Positions 57,219-64,000 of a stretch of DNA of 64,000 bases are shown piece after piece. Position numbers and translations under genes: made by a program. Source of the stretch: Pseudomonas putida (lineage in GTDB: Bacteria; Pseudomonadota; Gammaproteobacteria; Pseudomonadales; Pseudomonadaceae); assembly GCF_004357765.1 (NCBI RefSeq), contig NZ_SMTE01000011.1, positions 62,001 to 126,000 of the forward strand. Direction: 5' to 3'. A model generated the notes under the pieces. The model had not been told where the DNA came from and made no database searches. It saw only the letters and a program-made list of their open reading frames with translations. Every line of letters begins with the position of its first letter. Positions within the stretch are counted from its first letter, which is position 1.

Positions 57219-58157
57219 ATGAACTGCGCCGAATCCACTGAATCCTGCTTGCCCAAGGCGTTGTCGGCGGCAGCCTGTTTTGCCGTGGTGGCACCCGCCG
57301 GCCCGGCACGGCTGGACGTGCAGAAGGCTCAGCAATGGTTTGCCGAGCGTGGTTATCGGAGCCGGCTGTACCCGAGCGTCAGTGCCAGCGAAGGCTACCT
57401 GGCCGGCAGCGATGGGCAGCGCCTGCAAGACCTGCACGATGCCTTCGCCGACCCGGCCATCGATGCCATCCTGTGCATGCGCGGTGGCTACGGCAGCATG
57501 CGCCTGCTCGATCGCCTCGACCTCGACCTGGTTCGCCGCCATCCAAAGCCGTTCATCGGCTACAGCGATGTCACCGCGCTGCATAACGTGTTCAACCAGC
57601 ATGCCGGACTGGTGACCTTTCATGGCGCCATGCTCAATGCCGACCTGCTGGGAGCCAAGCTGCAACCGACCGAGTCGTCATTGATCGCTCAGTTGGGCGG
57701 ACATGTACGGCGGGGCGACGCCATTGCGCATCCCGCCGAGTTTCCCTTGAACTGCGTGGTGCCGGGTACGGCAACGGGGCGCCTGCTTGGCGGCAACCTG
57801 TCGATGCTGGGCGCCACGCTGGGCACGACCGGCGAGTTGCAATGCGAAGGGGCGATCCTGTTCATCGAGGACGTCAACGAGCCACTGTACCGTGTCGATC
57901 GGCTGCTGACCCAGTTGCGCCTGGCGGGCAAACTGGAGGGCCTGAAGGGTGTACTGGTAGGCGACTTTGCCGGGATCACGGTGGCGGCCTTGACGCCGCT
58001 ATTGCTGGAGATATTCGGCCCGTTGGGCGTGCCGGTGCTGGCGGGGTGGCGCAGTGGGCATTGCGACCCGAACGTGTGCCTGCCGCTGGGGGCTCGGGTG
58101 CTGTTGGACAGTGAGAAGCAACAGCTGGTGTTGCAGCAGGATTTGTTCGCAGTTTGA
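57219..58157 (+). CDS. ldcA: Murein tetrapeptide LD-carboxypeptidase (S66 family)
   Basis: LdcA removes the terminal D-Ala from recycled tetrapeptides in the cytoplasm. The 312-residue protein has [11 protein letters not shown] near the start, [18 protein letters not shown], the nucleophile Ser at about 116 in [31 protein letters not shown] with the catalytic Glu, and [12 protein letters not shown] with the His. ATG 57219 has AAGGAG six bases upstream, so I rejected a start 16 codons earlier that lies in the lipA terminator. Confidence 0.92.
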   Translation: MNCAESTESCLPKALSAAACFAVVAPAGPARLDVQKAQQWFAERGYRSRLYPSVSASEGYLAGSDGQRLQDLHDAFADPAIDAILCMRGGYGSMRLLDRLDLDLVRRHPKPFIGYSDVTALHNVFNQHAGLVTFHGAMLNADLLGAKLQPTESSLIAQLGGHVRRGDAIAHPAEFPLNCVVPGTATGRLLGGNLSMLGATLGTTGELQCEGAILFIEDVNEPLYRVDRLLTQLRLAGKLEGLKGVLVGDFAGITVAALTPLLLEIFGPLGVPVLAGWRSGHCDPNVCLPLGARVLLDSEKQQLVLQQDLFAV

Positions 58158-58164
58158 GATTGCC

Positions 58165-58242
58165 GGGGCTGCAAAGCAGCCCATCGCCGGCAAGCCAGCG
58201 CCTGCAGGTGATGTGCAGGAGCCAGGTTGCCGGCGATTGGGG
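58165..58242. repeat. Imperfect inverted REP-like pair
   Basis: Arms reading atcgccggcaagccagcg and, complementarily, ggttgccggcgat flank a short tgcaggtgatgtgca centre. A ggctgcaaagcagcc mini-hairpin precedes them, as also seen at 13523. The element sits between the convergent ldcA and lytic transglycosylase genes. Confidence 0.7.
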
Positions 58243-58244
58243 CG

Positions 58245-59561
58245 TCACTGTCGGCGCAGGCTCTCGAGCAGTTTGTGCGTCGGATATCCATCAGCTGGCC
58301 AGCCCAGGGCTTGCTGGGCGTTGCGGATGGCCTTGCGGGTGTTCGCGCCGATGATGCCATCGGCATTGCCCGCATCATGACCATTGGCGTTGAGCAGGTT
58401 CTGCAGTTCCATGCGCTCGCTACGGCTCAGCGGCAGGTCTTCCTTCGGCCAACTGCCGGCAATGAAACCCCACCCCGAGAAACGGTCGCCGAGCAAGCCC
58501 ACGGCCATGGCGTATGAAGACGAGTTGTTGTACTTGAGAATGCTGCGGAAATTGTCCAGCACCAGGAACGCCGGGCCACGGGCGCCGGCAGGCAACAACA
58601 GGGCGGCGGGCAGCTGGTTGCTGCCGGCCGGTAGCTGAGTGCCAGCAGGCAGTTTCACGCCCATCTGCAGCCATTCATTGACCGGCTTGCGCGAGGTACC
58701 GTCAGCCTGCCAGTAGTCGAACCCCGACGGCACCTGTACCTCGAAGCCCCAGGGTTGGCCACGCTTCCAGCCCGAGCTCTGCAGATAGTGCGCGGTCGAG
58801 GCCAGGGCGTCTGGCGTGCTGTTCCAGATATCGCGGCGACCGTCGCCATCGAAGTCGACCGCATGGGTGTTGTAGGTGGTCGGGATGAACTGGGTCTGGC
58901 CCATGGCCCCGGCCCACGAGCCGCGCATGGCGTCGGGCTGGATATCGCCGTGCTGGAGGATCTGCAGGGCCGCGATCAGTTGGTCCTGGGCGAACTGGGG
59001 ACGGCGCCCTTCGTAGGCCAGGGTGGCCAGCGAGCGGATCACCGACTTGTTGCCCTGGAACTGGCCGAAGTTGCTTTCCATGCCCCAGACCGCGACCAGT
59101 ACCTGGCGGTCTACGCCGTAGCGCTGCTCGATGCGGGTGAGCAACTCGGCGTTTTCTTCCAGCAGGCGCTTGCCTTTGCGCACCCGTAGTGGCGACAAGG
59201 CGCCGTCGAGGTATTCCCAGACCGGGCGGGTGAATTCGGGTTGGCTACGATCGGCCTTGATCACGTCCATGTCGGGTGTGACGCCGAGAAACGCTCGGTC
59301 GAACAGGCTCGCCGTGATACCGGCCTGCAGGGCCTGCTGGCGGAACCCGGCTTGCCATTGGGCGAAGGTTTGCAGCGGTTGGATTTCGGTGCTGGTGTCA
59401 GGGGGGCTGCTGGGCAGGTTCACGACGGGGGCGGGCTGGGCGGGCGCCAGGGGCAGGGCATCGGCCGCCGTGGGTTTTTCTGCGCAGGCGACAAGCAGGA
59501 TGAAGCTCGAAGCTGCGATCAGCTGGCGGGATTCCCAGCGAGGGAGAAGACTGAGGAGCAT
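58245..59561 (-). CDS. Lytic murein transglycosylase with peptidoglycan-binding domain
   Basis: The 438-residue protein is a second MltB-type enzyme. It has an N-terminal signal with lipobox-like LLVAC (Cys26), a Pro/Ala linker, catalytic Glu in VWGMESNFGQFQGNK, GSWAGAMGQTQFIPTTYN, and DFDGDGRRDIWN. Unlike the mltB at 51731 it ends in a PG_binding_1 domain (LQNLLNANGHDAGNADGIIG ... NAQQALGWPADG). It probably acts at the outer membrane in murein remodelling. Confidence 0.9.
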   Translation of the reverse strand: MLLSLLPRWESRQLIAASSFILLVACAEKPTAADALPLAPAQPAPVVNLPSSPPDTSTEIQPLQTFAQWQAGFRQQALQAGITASLFDRAFLGVTPDMDVIKADRSQPEFTRPVWEYLDGALSPLRVRKGKRLLEENAELLTRIEQRYGVDRQVLVAVWGMESNFGQFQGNKSVIRSLATLAYEGRRPQFAQDQLIAALQILQHGDIQPDAMRGSWAGAMGQTQFIPTTYNTHAVDFDGDGRRDIWNSTPDALASTAHYLQSSGWKRGQPWGFEVQVPSGFDYWQADGTSRKPVNEWLQMGVKLPAGTQLPAGSNQLPAALLLPAGARGPAFLVLDNFRSILKYNNSSSYAMAVGLLGDRFSGWGFIAGSWPKEDLPLSRSERMELQNLLNANGHDAGNADGIIGANTRKAIRNAQQALGWPADGYPTHKLLESLRRQ

Positions 59562-59621
59562 GCACAGATCCAGAAATACAGGTCAGGTGATGACCATATC
59601 ATGCCTGCGCTTACGATGCTT

Positions 59622-59786
59622 TCATGCCGCCAAAAAGTAAGAAGCCTCCCAATCTCTCGATTGGAAGGCTTCGCGGCGGTAGCTGCCTTTGCCCTTGTCC
59701 GGTCGTTCCTGACGGCAGCGGAACAAGGGTTGGGCGACGATGGACTTGGCCTTGTTGGGGCCGTGCTTTTTCGGCTTTTTGCTCAT
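59622..59786 (-). CDS. arfA: Alternative ribosome-rescue factor ArfA
   Basis: ArfA recruits release factor 2 to ribosomes stalled on non-stop mRNA when trans-translation fails. This 54-codon gene is shorter than E. coli arfA (72) but keeps the core PLFRCRQERPDKGKGSYRRE and RDWEAS. The first residues are basic (MSKKPKKHGPNKAKS). Inside the frame, before the stop codon, is a 12-bp hairpin with a GAGA loop followed by a T-rich stretch. This is the arrangement known to produce a truncated, non-stop arfA mRNA so that the protein accumulates only when tmRNA fails. Confidence 0.88.
   Translation of the reverse strand: MSKKPKKHGPNKAKSIVAQPLFRCRQERPDKGKGSYRREAFQSRDWEASYFLAA
59631..59670 (-). terminator. 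Hairpin/terminator inside the arfA reading frame
   Basis: Minus strand AGCCTTCCAATC-GAGA-GATTGGGAGGCT forms a 12-bp stem with one G-U pair, then TCTTACTTTTTG. The arfA stop codon lies beyond it (59622-59624). In other bacteria such a structure is a terminator or RNase III site that yields non-stop transcripts. Confidence 0.8.
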
Positions 59787-59901
59787 GGTGGGTTCCCATG
59801 GGGGTTGGTGTCGGGGGCACTTTAGGGGCTTGGGCGGGGGTGGGCCAATTGATTCTGCTTATGGGGCAAGAGTGTGGTGCTTGTCGCGAAATTTGTGGAA
59901 G

Positions 59902-59945
59902 TTATGAGATCGAGCGCCGCCCGCGCGGCGCTCGATCTCATAACC
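59902..59945. repeat. Perfect 44-base palindrome between arfA and holA
   Basis: Twenty-base arms (gttatgagatcgagcgccgc and its exact complement) enclose ccgc. The centre matches the palindrome at 28133-28169. It lies 27 bases beyond the holA stop on the minus strand and could terminate holA, though it lacks a T-run. Confidence 0.8.
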
Positions 59946-59972
59946 ACCCCAAATCCAGAGCCGCCAACGCCA

Positions 59973-61010
59973 TCACTCCGGCGGCAGCGTCAGCCGCTGC
60001 CCAGCCATCAACAGCGCCAGCCGCGCCAGCCCGGTCCACGGCGAACCCTCGGCCTGGCCCTTGATCTGCGCGTCGATACGCTGGGCATCCTGCAGCAGTT
60101 GGGCCCAGCGCCGCGCCGAGAGGCGCTGCAGGGCTTTGCTGACCAGGGGCCGGCGCTTGTCCCAGACCGGCGGGCGGGCCTGGCTGAAGGCTTTGTCCAA
60201 AGGCACGCCTTGGCTGAACTGTTGGGCCAGGCCGGCCAGCAGGCGCAACTCGCGGGCCAGTGCCCAGAGAATCACCGGCGGCTCGACGCCTTCGCCGCGC
60301 AGCCCCTCGAGCATGCGCAGGGCATGTGCCGCCTCGCCATTGAGAATGGCATCGACCAGCCCGAAGACATCGAACCGGGCACTGTCGGCTACGGCGGACT
60401 GCACCGTTTCAACGGTGATCTGGTTGCCTTCGGCGAGCAGCTTGAGCTTTTCGATTTCCTGCGCGGCAGCCAGCAGGTTGCCTTCGACCCGCGCGGCGAT
60501 CAGGTCGACCGCGTCACGCTGGGCCGACAACCCTGCCTGTGACAGGCGTTGGTTGATCCACTGCGGCAATTGCTGGGCGTCCACCGGCCAGATCTGAATG
60601 AACTGGCAGTGTGCGCCTTCGATCAAGGCCTTGCCCCACTTGGTCTTCTGCGCGCTGCCATCGAGCTTGGGCAGGCTGACCAGCAGCAGGGTGTCCTCGG
60701 CGGGGTTGGCGCAATACTCCATCAGCGCCGCGCCACCCTTGTCGCCAGGCTTGCCCGAGGGCAGGCGCAGCTCCAAGAGCCGGCGTTGGGCGAACAGCGA
60801 CAGGCTATTGCCGGCCTGCAGCAGCGTGCCCCAATCGAAGTTGGCGTCGGCGCTGAACACCTGGCGTTCATCGAAACCTTGCTGACGAGCCGCATTGCGA
60901 ATGGCGTCGGCGGCCTCCTGGCACAGCAACGGGTCGTCGCCGCTGACCACGTAGACAGGGGCCAGGTTGCCTTGCAGGTGTTTGTTGAGTTGGGCGGGAG
61001 CGAGCTTCAT
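59973..61010 (-). CDS. holA: DNA polymerase III delta subunit
   Basis: HolA is the clamp-loader subunit that opens the beta clamp. The 345-residue length is typical. It starts MKLAPAQLNKHLQGNLAPVY and includes VVSGDDPLLCQEAADAIRNA, the degenerate AAA+ core, and helical domains with VFGLVDAILNGEAAHALRML and LWALARELRLLAGLAQ. It follows lptE by 38 bases, as in the leuS-lptE-holA order of many gammaproteobacteria. Confidence 0.95.
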   Translation of the reverse strand: MKLAPAQLNKHLQGNLAPVYVVSGDDPLLCQEAADAIRNAARQQGFDERQVFSADANFDWGTLLQAGNSLSLFAQRRLLELRLPSGKPGDKGGAALMEYCANPAEDTLLLVSLPKLDGSAQKTKWGKALIEGAHCQFIQIWPVDAQQLPQWINQRLSQAGLSAQRDAVDLIAARVEGNLLAAAQEIEKLKLLAEGNQITVETVQSAVADSARFDVFGLVDAILNGEAAHALRMLEGLRGEGVEPPVILWALARELRLLAGLAQQFSQGVPLDKAFSQARPPVWDKRRPLVSKALQRLSARRWAQLLQDAQRIDAQIKGQAEGSPWTGLARLALLMAGQRLTLPPE

Positions 61011-61020
61011 GGGGATAAGA

Positions 61021-61042
61021 GCGGGGCACCTAAGTGCCCCGC
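61021..61042. repeat. Hairpin between lptE and holA
   Basis: Nine-bp perfect stem gcggggcac / gtgccccgc with loop ctaa in the 38-base gap. There is no T-run on the transcribed strand. It may tune lptE versus holA mRNA levels. Confidence 0.5.
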
Positions 61043-61048
61043 AGCGGC

Positions 61049-61654
61049 TCAGTTGGCCGGGACTTCCATGGGCGATTGTTGCGGGGTTTCATCCTGCTGA
61101 CGACGTGCAGCTTCCAGGGCTTCGGCCTGGGCTTTGGCACGGGCGTCGGCTTCCTGCTGCAGTTGGTCGAGCTGGGCCGGGGTCAGCATCTGCAGGCGCA
61201 CGACCATGCCTTGCACCAGGTCGCGCCGCATTTCTTCGCGGGCCTGGGTGGCTTCCTGGTCGGAACCGGTGATGTTGTCGCCGTCATGCACATAGACCTT
61301 GCGCACTTCCAGCTTGTCGCTGAGCAGCTCCAGGTTGTTCAGGCCGAGGATGCTGTAGTCCAGTTCGGTGGTCAGTTCATACTCGGTAGAGCGGCTGCCG
61401 GCGCTGTAGGTCGCGGCGCGCTGGGATTCCTTCTCGTTGGTCAGGACCAGGCGGTATGGGGCGGCGGTGGTCAGCTTGACGCCGCTGCGCTCGAGGACTT
61501 CGCGCAGCTGTTTGACGGTATCGCCATAGGCGTTACGTGCGCTGACGTCCATTTCCTTCAGGCTGAGTTCGGTGGTGCCGGTGCCGCGCAGCTGGAAACC
61601 GCAGGCGCTGAGCACGACGGCCAGGCCGATCACCAGCAGATTGCGTTTGATCAT
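61049..61654 (-). CDS. lptE: LPS-assembly lipoprotein LptE
   Basis: LptE plugs the LptD barrel and assists lipopolysaccharide insertion in the outer membrane. The 201-residue protein has signal peptide and lipobox LSAC (Cys18), then GFQLRGTGTTELSLKEMDV and ERSGVKLTTAAPYRLVL, standard for the family. A charged Gln/Ala-rich helix and a disordered Gln/Pro tail close it. It lies 60 bases after leuS on the same strand. Confidence 0.95.
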   Translation of the reverse strand: MIKRNLLVIGLAVVLSACGFQLRGTGTTELSLKEMDVSARNAYGDTVKQLREVLERSGVKLTTAAPYRLVLTNEKESQRAATYSAGSRSTEYELTTELDYSILGLNNLELLSDKLEVRKVYVHDGDNITGSDQEATQAREEMRRDLVQGMVVRLQMLTPAQLDQLQQEADARAKAQAEALEAARRQQDETPQQSPMEVPAN

Positions 61655-61680
61655 GTTGTTGCTCCCTCTTGAGCCTGTTC

Positions 61681-61708
61681 CGCCCGCCCGCAGGTCTGCG
61701 GGCGGGCG
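61681..61708. repeat. Strong GC hairpin between leuS and lptE
   Basis: Twelve-bp perfect stem cgcccgcccgca / tgcgggcgggcg with a 4-base loop, starting six bases past the leuS stop. No T-run follows on the minus strand, so attenuation or mRNA protection is as likely as termination. Confidence 0.6.
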
Positions 61709-61714
61709 TTGCCA

Positions 61715-64000
<2,286 letters not shown>

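Overview
The window is a chromosomal core segment of a fluorescent Pseudomonas, most likely of the P. putida group. The evidence is high GC with strong G/C preference at codon third positions, P. putida-type REP palindromes (a core around gcgggcttgcccgcga), and gene content and order that agree, from memory, with Pseudomonas maps. No tRNA, rRNA, prophage, insertion sequence or CRISPR array was seen.

Region 1 (1-15.7 kb) is dominated by riboflavin, isoprenoid and thiamine cofactor genes. nrdR-ribD-ribC-ribBX-ribH-nusB-thiL-pgpA run on the plus strand. They are followed by a periplasmic binding protein, a stand-alone ribA, and a BtuF-like protein that converges on a btuB receptor gene. Then come dxs, ispA and xseB on the minus strand, and a second, stand-alone ribB under an FMN riboswitch. 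The GTP cyclohydrolase half of the fused ribB gene lacks the zinc and catalytic motifs, which explains why a separate ribA is kept.

Region 2 (15.8-25.8 kb) is more accessory. It holds an unknown 91-residue protein, a ferri-siderophore esterase, a two-component system, a TonB-dependent siderophore receptor with a Fur-like box, and two tandem membrane proteins that look like diverged paralogues. These are followed by a chromate transporter, a candidate small RNA and an S24-type repressor that appears to lack its catalytic lysine.

Region 3 (25.8-38.7 kb) has ppa, mtfA, a DedA protein and a GNAT enzyme. It then holds a microcompartment-free ethanolamine module: eat-eutB-eutC, the aldehyde dehydrogenase exaC and a divergent sigma-54 activator. 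Good -24/-12 promoters lie before eat and before exaC. mpl-ubiX-lipoprotein follow.

Region 4 (38.7-45.8 kb) contains an NAD(P)-binding protein, a lipoprotein with about 11 MORN repeats joined to a caspase-fold C13 peptidase, a MaoC hydratase, a CidA/LrgB pair, a Lon-N-domain protein, a DedA-PAP2 fusion and a 3-methyladenine glycosylase.

Region 5 (45.8-64 kb) is the cell-envelope and lipoate block: proA-nadD-rsfS-rlmH-mrdA-rodA-mltB-rlpA, then dacA-ybeD-lipB-lipA, ldcA and a second lytic transglycosylase. After these come a 54-codon arfA with a terminator-like hairpin inside its reading frame, and holA, lptE and the 3' part of leuS.
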